Assembly (NCBI GenBank): GCA_031286005.1
Contig: JAITVC010000054.1
Span: forward strand, 1-6,799
Origin: Bacteroidales bacterium
GTDB taxonomy: Bacteria; Bacteroidota; Bacteroidia; Bacteroidales; P3
DNA length: 6,799 nt
Reading direction: 5' to 3'
Shown here: positions 1 through 6,799 of the stretch, one piece after another
How positions within the stretch are numbered: the first letter of the stretch is position 1
Layout: each line of letters begins with the position of its first letter
Program-made: the position numbers and the translations under genes
The notes under the pieces: generated by a model
The model's database searches: none
What the model was told of the DNA's origin: nothing
The model's input: the letters and a program-made list of their open reading frames with translations, nothing else

Positions 1-3000
1 GCCCTACTATTTTCAGGGGCACAAATGTTACAAGCTCAACGCACAATCACGGGAACCGTGGTAAGCAGCGAAGACAACCAAGGTCTTCCGGGAGTGCAAG
101 TTGTGGCTAAAGGTATGCCGGCCGTCGGAATAACAACCGACATTTCCGGGCGGTACAGTTTGAATGTACCAAGTGAAGTTACACACTTGGTATTTACGTT
201 CATGGGGATGGCGACACAAGAAATTGAGATTGGAGGACAGACCTCGATTGATGTTGTGATGAAGAGTGATGCGCAACAATTAGAAGGGGTTGTAGTAACG
301 GCTTTAGGTATTAACCGCTCTGAAAAAAGCGTTGGGTTTGCCACATCCAATGTAGGTTCTGACGAATTAGTTCAAAAATCAGAACCCGATGCTTTGCGTG
401 CCTTGGAAGGTAAAGTTCCGGGAGTGGGTATCAGTGGAACATCAGGTGCTGCCGGTTCGTCAACACGTATCACTATTCGCGGCAATTCGTCTTTTTTCGG
501 AGATAACCAACCTCTGTTTGTTGTAGATGGTATTCCTTATAGTAATCAAACTTTAGGCTCGGGTAGTACTCAGTTGACATCTTCCGGTGGCGCTTATGGT
601 AATAGCTTCAGCACACTTGACCCGAACGATATCGAATCGATGCAAGTATTGAAAGGCGCTGCTGCTGCTGCCCTTTATGGTTCGCGTGCTGCAAATGGGG
701 TTATTTTAATCACAACCAAATCCGGTTCTAAAACTCGCCGTCCGTCGCAAAAAGGCACAGAAGTTACGCTTGCAACGTCTTGGGCTTGGGAAACAATTTC
801 AAGTCTTCCGGATTACCAAAACAAATATGGAGCAGGTGCCAATTTCAATAATTCCGGTTCTTCGAATGGCTCTTTCGGAAGTCGATTGGATGTTGGCGAC
901 TCTATCAATGCTTCGCAATGGGCTCCGATCAACAACGCTTATCCGGAACTCTTCCCTACCGGAAAAATTCCTTATATAGCCCACCCGAATAATGTAAAAG
1001 ATTTGTTCCGCACAGGTTTTATGCAAGACTATTCGTTCAATGTATCCAGTCAAAATGACAAAGGAGTTTTCAATTTGACCGCCTCGCGCATGCATCAAGA
1101 AAGCTATATCCCCAACACGCATTTCACACGGACAAGCGTTAGTGTTGGCGGTAATAACACATTGGATAACAAATTTAAAATTTCAGGAAATGTTGCATTT
1201 TCGAATACCGATCAATTGGGTTCTACATATGGCAGCAACTCTTATGCGGGTGGTACATCGTCATTTGCTCGTACTATGCTTATGGCCCGTAATTGGGATA
1301 TCTCTTTGCCGTATGCAGACCAACAAGACCGCCCTATAGACTGGGTTGGCGGCGGACAATTCGACCATCCGATGTGGGCAGTTAGGCATAACACTGTTAA
1401 CACAAAAATGAACCGTGTTGTTGCCCAGGCCGGTATTGGCTACGATATTACATCTTGGCTTAACGTAAGATACCAGTTAGGTTCTAATATTAATTTTTCA
1501 AATCGTACATCCATTATTGATGTGGGTTCCCGCGTGGGTGGAGGAACAGGTCAGACCACTTTTGAACGAATCCAAAACGGAGAAATTGAATCGAACCTTA
1601 TGCTTACCTTAACCAAAATGTTGACCAAAGATATTTCGTTGCAAGCTATTGTTGGTCAAAACTTAAACCAACGCCAATACAGCGATGTTTCGACCGGAGG
1701 TGCAAATTTTACTGTTCCAGGTGTGTACACAGCAGATAACATGCAAGATCCATGGGCGTACAGTTATACGTATAAGCGTCGTTTAGCCGCTGTTTTTGCA
1801 GATGTTGCGTTAGGTTATAAAAATTACTTATTTTTAAATTTAACCGGCAGAAACGATTGGTCGTCAACACTTCCAACGAAAAACAACAGTTATTTTTATC
1901 CAGCCCTAAACGGTTCATTTGTATTGACCGATGCAGTTCCGTCAATAAAAAACGACTATCTGTCAAATGTTCGTCTGCGTGCAGGTTGGGCTAAAGTCGG
2001 TAATGATGCAGGTGTTTATTACGACTACTTAGGTACCAATCTTGGAATTGAAACTCCTTTCTACGGACTGCCACGGATGTTTCTTCCGGCATCGGTGTAT
2101 GACGAAAATTTGAGACCCGAATTTACGCACGAAATGGAACTTGGCGGTATTTTAGGCTTGTTTAAGGATCGCATGTCAATTGATTTTACATGGTACAATC
2201 GTCGTACAACAGATCAAATCGCTCCTTTGGCAACACCATACACCACCGGTAAATCTTCTTTGTATACAAATTTTGGTGAAGTGCAAAATAAAGGAGTAGA
2301 GCTTTTAGTTGAAGGACAAGTGATTAAAACTAAAAATTTTGAATGGAACTTACTTTGGAATTTCACAAAAAACAAAAATACAGTTATTAGCACATACGCT
2401 GATAGTGATGAGCCTGTAACATTCGGCACTGGTGGTGGTGGACAAGTAACTCTCGTTCTTGAACCGGGAATGCCTTACGGATATTTCAGAGGTACGCGTG
2501 TTCGGCGCGATAACGAAGGCAATTTGTTAATTAATCCGATTAACGGACAGCTTCATACGCACCCTGTAGACACTTTCCTTGGATCTCCACATCCTGATTT
2601 TGTAACCTCTGTAGCTTCCACGTTTACGGCATTTGGCTTTAGCCTTTCTTTTATGTTTGATTTCCAGAAAGGCGGAGATGTTTATTCAGAGCCGGTTAGT
2701 GATATCATCGGCCGTGGTGTAAGTATGTATAATGTCGACCGTGAAGGTGGGTTTGTTATACCAGGTTATTATTCCGATGCCGAAGGTAATCTCTATTTGG
2801 ATGCCGAAGGCGATAAAATAGCTAACGTAACGCCGTTGCAACAATCCAATCTTTGGTTTGGAAATACATTTGCGGTTAATAGTGCAAACGAATTTAAGGT
2901 GTTTGACGCAACCGTGTTCCGTCTCCGTGAAATATCGTTAGGTTATAGCATTCCAAAACAATATTTGTCCAAATTGCCCATCGGTTCTTGTGAAATTTCG

Positions 3001-3165
3001 TTCTCTGCCCGCAACCTTTGGTTCTATGCTCCGAATATTCCGAAACATACCAACGTAGATCCGGTAGGTAGCACATTTGGCGCTGATTCGAATATACAAG
3101 GTATTCAAAATACCATTGCTCCTTCAACAAGACGTTACGGTATTAACCTCAAATTTACGTTTTAA
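1..3165 (+). CDS. SusC/RagA-family TonB-linked outer-membrane transporter, 5' end outside the window
   Basis: Outer-membrane beta-barrel that would import a ligand captured by its SusD partner, powered by TonB-ExbBD. The frame is open from base 1. The codons before the ATG at 25 encode a hydrophobic stretch, and LQA-QRTITG at residues 2-10 (numbered from that ATG) looks like a signal peptidase I site, so this ATG is inside the signal peptide and the real start is upstream. Residues 6-80 form a carboxypeptidase-D regulatory-like beta-sandwich (TGTV, GLPGVQV, TDISGRYSL). A TonB-box-like EGVVVTAL lies at 87-94. The plug spans about 98-234, with ITIRG, FVVDGIPY, and the SusC/RagA signature ending ALYGSRAANGVILITTKSG at 216-234. 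The remaining ~810 residues fit the barrel, and the protein ends RRYGINLKFTF with the terminal phenylalanine usual for BAM substrates. Length is normal for the family. There is no room for an STN signalling domain between signal peptide and sandwich. The substrate cannot be inferred from the sequence. Confidence 0.96.
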   Translation, partial: ALLFSGAQMLQAQRTITGTVVSSEDNQGLPGVQVVAKGMPAVGITTDISGRYSLNVPSEVTHLVFTFMGMATQEIEIGGQTSIDVVMKSDAQQLEGVVVTALGINRSEKSVGFATSNVGSDELVQKSEPDALRALEGKVPGVGISGTSGAAGSSTRITIRGNSSFFGDNQPLFVVDGIPYSNQTLGSGSTQLTSSGGAYGNSFSTLDPNDIESMQVLKGAAAAALYGSRAANGVILITTKSGSKTRRPSQKGTEVTLATSWAWETISSLPDYQNKYGAGANFNNSGSSNGSFGSRLDVGDSINASQWAPINNAYPELFPTGKIPYIAHPNNVKDLFRTGFMQDYSFNVSSQNDKGVFNLTASRMHQESYIPNTHFTRTSVSVGGNNTLDNKFKISGNVAFSNTDQLGSTYGSNSYAGGTSSFARTMLMARNWDISLPYADQQDRPIDWVGGGQFDHPMWAVRHNTVNTKMNRVVAQAGIGYDITSWLNVRYQLGSNINFSNRTSIIDVGSRVGGGTGQTTFERIQNGEIESNLMLTLTKMLTKDISLQAIVGQNLNQRQYSDVSTGGANFTVPGVYTADNMQDPWAYSYTYKRRLAAVFADVALGYKNYLFLNLTGRNDWSSTLPTKNNSYFYPALNGSFVLTDAVPSIKNDYLSNVRLRAGWAKVGNDAGVYYDYLGTNLGIETPFYGLPRMFLPASVYDENLRPEFTHEMELGGILGLFKDRMSIDFTWYNRRTTDQIAPLATPYTTGKSSLYTNFGEVQNKGVELLVEGQVIKTKNFEWNLLWNFTKNKNTVISTYADSDEPVTFGTGGGGQVTLVLEPGMPYGYFRGTRVRRDNEGNLLINPINGQLHTHPVDTFLGSPHPDFVTSVASTFTAFGFSLSFMFDFQKGGDVYSEPVSDIIGRGVSMYNVDREGGFVIPGYYSDAEGNLYLDAEGDKIANVTPLQQSNLWFGNTFAVNSANEFKVFDATVFRLREISLGYSIPKQYLSKLPIGSCEISFSARNLWFYAPNIPKHTNVDPVGSTFGADSNIQGIQNTIAPSTRRYGINLKFTF

Positions 3166-3193
3166 TTTTCACTAATATTAAAAATGATACATT

Positions 3194-4873
3194 ATGAAAA
3201 AGATTTTAAATATAATCATGGTTCTTGGCGTAGCAGCCGTAGTAGCTACGTCATGCCAGAAATTTCTTGATGTCAACAAAAACCCTAATGTTCCGACTAA
3301 GGCGGAATTGAATAAATTGTTGACTTTTGCTCAATCACAAACGACTTACGCAGTTAGTCCTGATGGAAATTACTTGACGGGAATGTTCTCAGTATTCGTG
3401 CATCACATGACGGTTCGCGAAAGTCCAAACCAATATGGTTTAACGCCAGGTAATAACGTAGGTATTGGCAATTTTTGGAACTTGGTTTATTCGTATGCCC
3501 TACCTACTTATGAACAAATTATTACGACAGCCGAAGAAGAAAAGAACTTTCACTATACCGGTATTTCTAAAGTTATGAAAGCTTATACTTACATGGCGAT
3601 GGTGGATATGTTCGGCGACGTGCCTTTTTCGCAAGCCTCCGACCCAGTGGAATTTCCATACCCGCAAGTGGATGATGGCGCCGCAATCTACAACGCTTGC
3701 TTTGCATTGTTGAAAGATGCCAAAGGAGACTTGGCTACAACAACAGCAGATGGAAACAACTCGCTCCGCCCCGGTAGTGCAGACATTATTTATAATGGTG
3801 ATGTAGACAAATGGATAGCTTTAGCGAACTCATTGATGTTTCGTATGCTGAACAATACGAAACAAGTTAAGAGCCAAATTACTGGTTGGTCGGATTTGCT
3901 AACAGAAGCTATCGCCGGTCCGCGTATTGACACGGACAGTGAGTTTGAATTATTGGGAACAACCACAGAATCTCCTGAAGACGAACGTTTCCGAGGTTTT
4001 GCTCGTTGCTATGGAGTAGGCCAACACACAGCGTATGTAAGCCCTTGGATTTACGAAATTATGAAAGGTTACACAAATTACAATTATCCCGATAATCCGC
4101 TTGGCGGAATCGTAGACCCGCGTATTCCTTATTACTTCTTTAACCAAAGTAAATCAGACGGAGAAGCAGGCGGTTACCAACTCTCCTATAGGGATGGAGG
4201 TTTCATTACGATTTTATTTGGCGACAGATCCGGTCGTGAAGGAGCTTCAATTACCAATTATGCTTCCGCATGGGGGCTTTACCCTGCCGGTGGTATTTAT
4301 GATAACGGCGAAGGTAATGAAGGTGCTGTTACGAAAAAAGACGTAGGAACGCAAGGTGCTGGTATTCAAAAAATTTACACCTATTCGGATATGCTGTATG
4401 AAGAAGCAGAAATGATTCTTGCCGGAGAAATGGCCGGAGATGCCAAAGCTAAATTGGGCGAAGCTATAGATGCTACGTTTGCACACCTCAATAAATATTG
4501 CAAAGGTAAAGGTGGTGCTCCTGCAAACGGCATTGAATCCGATGCAATCACAACGTATAAAGATGCTGTTCTCGCAAAATACGATGCAGCAAATGCATCC
4601 GAAAAATTGGAACATGTGATGCTTCAAAAATGGTTGCACGATGTGTTCAACAGTTTGGAAGCCTATAACGCATACCGCCGTACAGGTTTCCCGAAATTGT
4701 TCGACGCCAATACTCCTGGCTATGGAATCGACCCGTCTACCGGAGAAGAACGCTCAACTGTATGTGCAAACGCATATCCTTACTCAATGTGGTACCCACA
4801 AGGAGAAATTGATCGCAACAAAAGCATGGCACAAAAACAAAACCAACAAGTTAAACCGTTTTGGGTGCAATAA
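3194..4873 (+). CDS. SusD/RagB-family nutrient-binding outer-membrane lipoprotein
   Basis: Surface lipoprotein that would bind substrate and cap the SusC barrel encoded 28 bp upstream; the tight spacing implies co-transcription. The 559-residue product starts with a lipoprotein signal (MKKILN, hydrophobic core, ATSC) placing the lipidated cysteine at residue 21. It is followed by FLDVNKNPN, the motif seen near the N-terminus of the SusD-like group with a 'D-N-NPN' start. Other family hallmarks are an alpha-helical TPR-like segment KVMKAYTYMAMVDMFGDVPF (around residues 130-150), KWIALANSLMFRML (206-219), YEEAEMILAGE around 400, QKWLHDVFNSLEAYNAYRRTG ending at 498, and a C-terminal YPQGEIDRN. 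Length is typical. The pattern fits the SusD-like_2 type better than classical starch SusD. The start at 3194 is chosen because it gives an intact signal peptide; no Shine-Dalgarno motif precedes it, only an A/T-rich leader, as is usual in Bacteroidota. The ligand is unknown. Confidence 0.95.
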   Translation: MKKILNIIMVLGVAAVVATSCQKFLDVNKNPNVPTKAELNKLLTFAQSQTTYAVSPDGNYLTGMFSVFVHHMTVRESPNQYGLTPGNNVGIGNFWNLVYSYALPTYEQIITTAEEEKNFHYTGISKVMKAYTYMAMVDMFGDVPFSQASDPVEFPYPQVDDGAAIYNACFALLKDAKGDLATTTADGNNSLRPGSADIIYNGDVDKWIALANSLMFRMLNNTKQVKSQITGWSDLLTEAIAGPRIDTDSEFELLGTTTESPEDERFRGFARCYGVGQHTAYVSPWIYEIMKGYTNYNYPDNPLGGIVDPRIPYYFFNQSKSDGEAGGYQLSYRDGGFITILFGDRSGREGASITNYASAWGLYPAGGIYDNGEGNEGAVTKKDVGTQGAGIQKIYTYSDMLYEEAEMILAGEMAGDAKAKLGEAIDATFAHLNKYCKGKGGAPANGIESDAITTYKDAVLAKYDAANASEKLEHVMLQKWLHDVFNSLEAYNAYRRTGFPKLFDANTPGYGIDPSTGEERSTVCANAYPYSMWYPQGEIDRNKSMAQKQNQQVKPFWVQ

Positions 4874-4914
4874 TGGTTATGATCAATAGTATTAATTACA
4901 AAAAACTAAAACAC

Positions 4915-5880
4915 ATGAAAAATATAATCAAAATACTTAGTATCTGTTTTTGGGGATTAGCCATACTGCTAACGTCCTGTGGTAAGGCCGACATACCGTT
5001 CCCCGAAGCGGAAAACGCTGACCGAACTGCGTTTATTCATTTTTTCAAAATTGATGCTCCGCAATTGGTCAACGTGGTAACACCAGAATCAACAGCCATT
5101 ACTTTAGGTGCATTGATGCATCCTTTTGGTACAGATAATTTTACGTCAATTGATATTTGCGTTGTTAAAAACCGCACCACCGAAGGATGGAAAAGTGCCA
5201 CTCTTGGTTCAATAACATCGCTGAGCTTAACTGATACAACGAAATTTACCTACACTATCCGCCAACTTTTGGACGCTACCGGTGGTGGTAGTTTGGCTGG
5301 TGGCGATCAGTTTTCGTTCTATTACACCGTACACACAAAAGCCGGTAAAATATTCCCTGGTTGGACAAAATTAACCGGATTCACAACAGGTGATTATGCT
5401 GCAATTCCAATGAAACCAGGTCAAACGGCTATGCTTAGCTCAAATTGGTCATTCAATATTGCTTGCGAATTCGTGTTTGCAGATCTGCTCGGCGATTGGG
5501 AACTAAATTCAGGAACCTGGTGGGGTGAAATCTACGATTTAGTTGCTACAGAAGATCCTGACAAACCTGGATCTGGGCTGATCTTTACAAACACTACAAC
5601 GGCATCAGGCGGCTCTCCGGCTTTCGACCGCACGCTAAAAGTAGAGATTAATATGGCTACGTATGCTTTCAACTTTCCATCACAAGTTTTCTACGATGAT
5701 GCTTCTTGGATTGGCCCTGGATATTCGAATATCTCTTGGAGTGCTGGCTCTGGTAATCTCTCGACTTGTGGAACATTTTCGTTCAGCTTTACTACACCAT
5801 GGCTTTTATCAGTTAATGGAGAGCCTGGCTATTCTTTTGGCGCTGCAAGCAATGTGCCAATTACGTTTACTAAAAAGTAA
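4915..5880 (+). CDS. Tryptophan-rich lipoprotein of unknown function, third gene of the SusCD operon
   Basis: I do not recognise the family. The 321-residue product begins MKNIIKIL, has a hydrophobic core and a canonical lipobox LTSC with cysteine at residue 22, so it should be lipidated and probably sits on the outer membrane. The mature part looks all-beta: an N-terminal section (about 35-165, FIHFFKID to FPGWTKLTGF) with Ig/FN3-like alternation, and a C-terminal section (about 175-321) with glycine- and aromatic-rich strands, including DWEL (194-197) and the pair WW at 202-203. Nine tryptophans occur in about 300 mature residues, seven of them from residue 178 on. Its position right after SusD suggests a SusE/SusF-like or surface glycan-binding role; this is inference from context. 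The start at 4915 is preferred because it opens directly on a signal peptide. An in-frame ATG at 4873 overlaps the SusD stop (TAATG) and would add 14 residues in front of it. A strong terminator follows 13 bases after the stop. Confidence 0.9.
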   Translation: MKNIIKILSICFWGLAILLTSCGKADIPFPEAENADRTAFIHFFKIDAPQLVNVVTPESTAITLGALMHPFGTDNFTSIDICVVKNRTTEGWKSATLGSITSLSLTDTTKFTYTIRQLLDATGGGSLAGGDQFSFYYTVHTKAGKIFPGWTKLTGFTTGDYAAIPMKPGQTAMLSSNWSFNIACEFVFADLLGDWELNSGTWWGEIYDLVATEDPDKPGSGLIFTNTTTASGGSPAFDRTLKVEINMATYAFNFPSQVFYDDASWIGPGYSNISWSAGSGNLSTCGTFSFSFTTPWLLSVNGEPGYSFGAASNVPITFTKK

Positions 5881-5893
5881 TTTTAAAATTACG

Positions 5894-5924
5894 AAAAAAC
5901 CGCCTCGATCGGGGCGGTTTTTTT
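5894..5924 (+). terminator. Intrinsic terminator ending the SusCD operon
   Basis: Perfect 11-bp inverted repeat AAAAAACCGCC (5894-5904) and GGCGGTTTTTT (5913-5923), extendable by a T-G and a C-G pair to leave a GATC tetraloop, followed by a run of seven T (5918-5924). It starts 13 bases after the stop at 5880. The A-run on the left arm makes it also able to work on the minus strand. It should end most transcripts of the three-gene operon before the gene at 5951. Confidence 0.9.
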
Positions 5925-5950
5925 ATTACACACTTCAAAAACAAATTCCG

Positions 5951-6622
5951 ATGAAACGCCTTTTCATACTTATAGTTTGCCTGCTGAACGGATGGTTTAT
6001 TTGGGCACAAGAGAGTGATTCTATTTCTGAAAAAATATATGTTTACGATGAGTTCCAATTGGGCACGGTATATTATTCGGACGGGAGCGTATCCAAAGCC
6101 ATGATGAATTACAATTTTGTACTGCAAACCATGCAATTTTTTAATCATCTTGAGGATGGGCAGATTTTGGATTTAGTTCGTCAGCCCAACATGACCCATG
6201 TCAAAATCGGGAAAGATATTTTTGTGCCGGTTGATCAAGGCTATGCTATTATTGTTTTAGACGGTTCTGTTGCCTTGTTGCAAAAAACACGTGTTATCAC
6301 CAAAAAACAAACCACCGGAGCCTATGGTATACCAACTAATACCGTTGCTGTTAAAGAAGTGCCCATAACATCTTTTGCAGGTTCTCTTTACGAAACATCT
6401 TCAAAACGAATCTCTCATAAAGACTATCGGATAGAAACGGTTTTCTATCTGATGAAAAATGGAAAAATAAGATTAGCCACCAAAAGAAACTACCTCAAAC
6501 TCTATCCTAAGATCAAGCTTCAGATTGAGTTGTATCTATCCGAGCATAATGTTGATTTTAATAATCACAATAGTTTGATGGAGTTATCTAAATATTGCAA
6601 TGGTTTGATGCTTGCGAAATAA
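5951..6622 (+). CDS. Small secreted protein of unknown function
   Basis: I do not assign a family. The 223-residue product opens with MKRLFILIVCLLNGWFIWAQ, a clear signal peptide with likely cleavage after alanine 19 and glutamine at +1, which is common in Bacteroidota. There is no lipobox or further membrane segment, so a periplasmic or outer-membrane-associated location is expected. Residues 37-64 (LGTVYYSDGSVSKAMMNYNF then MQFF), followed by THVKIGKDIFVPV (82-94), resemble, from memory, a motif pattern in many uncharacterised Bacteroidota exported proteins; this is an impression, not a search. The C-terminal third is basic (YLKLYPKIK, 181-189) and may be helical. The start at 5951 is chosen because it yields the signal peptide; the frame stays open upstream to 5663, but that part lies inside the preceding gene. 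It sits 70 bp after that gene and behind a terminator, so it either has its own promoter or depends on read-through. No convincing promoter was seen in the gap. Confidence 0.85.
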   Translation: MKRLFILIVCLLNGWFIWAQESDSISEKIYVYDEFQLGTVYYSDGSVSKAMMNYNFVLQTMQFFNHLEDGQILDLVRQPNMTHVKIGKDIFVPVDQGYAIIVLDGSVALLQKTRVITKKQTTGAYGIPTNTVAVKEVPITSFAGSLYETSSKRISHKDYRIETVFYLMKNGKIRLATKRNYLKLYPKIKLQIELYLSEHNVDFNNHNSLMELSKYCNGLMLAK

Positions 6623-6676
6623 TGTTGGATTTAATAGTTGAATCTAATTCGGTTAGTCATCATTAACCATTAAAAT

Positions 6677-6713
6677 AAGGCGTGAGTTCTGTTAGGTATA
6701 GAACTCACGCCTT
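6677..6713. terminator. Bidirectional terminator between convergent genes
   Basis: Perfect 14-bp stem, AAGGCGTGAGTTCT (6677-6690) with AGAACTCACGCCTT (6700-6713), and a 9-base loop. On the plus strand it leads into TTTTAATTT, and on the minus strand into ATTTTAAT, so it can stop transcripts from the gene at 5951-6622 (54 bases after its stop) and from the minus-strand gene ending at 6746 (32 bases after its stop). Confidence 0.88.
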
Positions 6714-6745
6714 TTAATTTCAGTTTAAATTTTTTAGATCGGGAC

Positions 6746-6799
6746 TTATTTCTTCGGCGTAATCATCATAATCATGCGCTTGCCTTCGAGTTTGGGCAT
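6746..6799 (-). CDS. infC: Translation initiation factor IF-3, C-terminal end only
   Basis: Only the last 17 codons and the TAA stop are in the window; the rest lies beyond the right edge. Read on the minus strand the tail is MPKLEGKRMIMMITPKK, which fits the conserved IF-3 ending of the form PK-(M/L)-EG-(R/K)-x-M-x-M-x-x-x-PKK. IF-3 binds the 30S subunit, prevents premature 50S joining and checks the start codon. The methionine at the window edge is internal, not a start. No rpmI or rplT follows on the minus strand; a terminator hairpin comes 32 bases after the stop instead. The identification rests on a short segment, so another protein with a similar tail cannot be excluded. Confidence 0.72.
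   Translation of the reverse strand: MPKLEGKRMIMMITPKK

Noticed and set aside
25..27. ATG at 25 as the start of the SusC gene
   Set aside because: The reading frame is open to the window edge and the codons before it continue a hydrophobic signal-peptide stretch; starting here would leave no export signal.
658..672. GCT/GCC alanine codon run resembling a short tandem repeat
   Set aside because: It encodes the conserved alanine-rich GAAAAALYGSRAANG part of the SusC signature, so protein conservation explains it.
4247..4639. Minus-strand open frame of 130 codons inside the SusD gene
   Set aside because: It lies antisense to a well-supported gene, has a cysteine- and phenylalanine-rich low-plausibility composition, and has no sign of independent coding.
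5836..5869. Possible Bacteroidota promoter TTTG (5836-5839) and TACGTTTA (5862-5869) for the gene at 5951
   Set aside because: It lies inside the coding region, the -7 match lacks the final G, the spacer of 22 is just outside the usual range, and the terminator would then sit in the leader. Too weak to annotate.
5663..5950. Upstream extension of the 5951-6622 reading frame
   Set aside because: It overlaps the end of the lipoprotein gene in another frame and crosses the terminator; the signal peptide at 5951 marks the true start.
6651..6668. Small hairpin GGTTAGT / ATTAACC with a 4-base loop just before the shared terminator
   Set aside because: Only seven pairs including a G-T, AT-rich and without a T-tract; expected by chance in such sequence.

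Overview
The window reads as a piece of a Bacteroidota chromosome, probably from the order Bacteroidales. The evidence is a SusC-type TonB-dependent transporter followed directly by a SusD-type lipoprotein, lipoprotein signal sequences with S-C lipoboxes, and A-rich leaders without Shine-Dalgarno motifs. Genus cannot be told from the sequence alone.

Layout. (1) Positions 1-3165 (+): a SusC/RagA-family outer-membrane transporter whose start lies upstream of the window; the first in-window codons are the end of its signal peptide. (2) 3194-4873 (+): its SusD/RagB-family surface lipoprotein partner. (3) 4915-5880 (+): an unassigned, tryptophan-rich lipoprotein in the position where SusE/SusF-like or other surface glycan-binding proteins usually sit. 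A strong intrinsic terminator follows at 5894-5924. (4) 5951-6622 (+): a small secreted protein of unknown function, placed after that terminator. (5) A long hairpin at 6677-6713 serves as a shared terminator for convergent transcripts. (6) 6746-6799 (-): the last 17 codons of a gene whose tail matches translation initiation factor IF-3 (infC).

How the genes work together. Genes 1-3 look like one nutrient-uptake operon. SusD and the third lipoprotein would capture a substrate at the cell surface, with SusD acting as a lid on the SusC barrel, and SusC would import it using TonB energy. No glycoside hydrolase, peptidase, sulfatase or regulator is visible, so the substrate cannot be named; such genes could lie upstream. 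The fourth gene is predicted to be exported but is separated by a terminator, so its link to the uptake operon is doubtful. infC is unrelated housekeeping sequence on the opposite strand and marks the edge of the accessory operon.

I see no CRISPR array, tRNA, rRNA, insertion sequence or integrase. No clearly new system is evident. The least explained items are the two proteins at 4915-5880 and 5951-6622, and the apparent absence of rpmI-rplT after infC.
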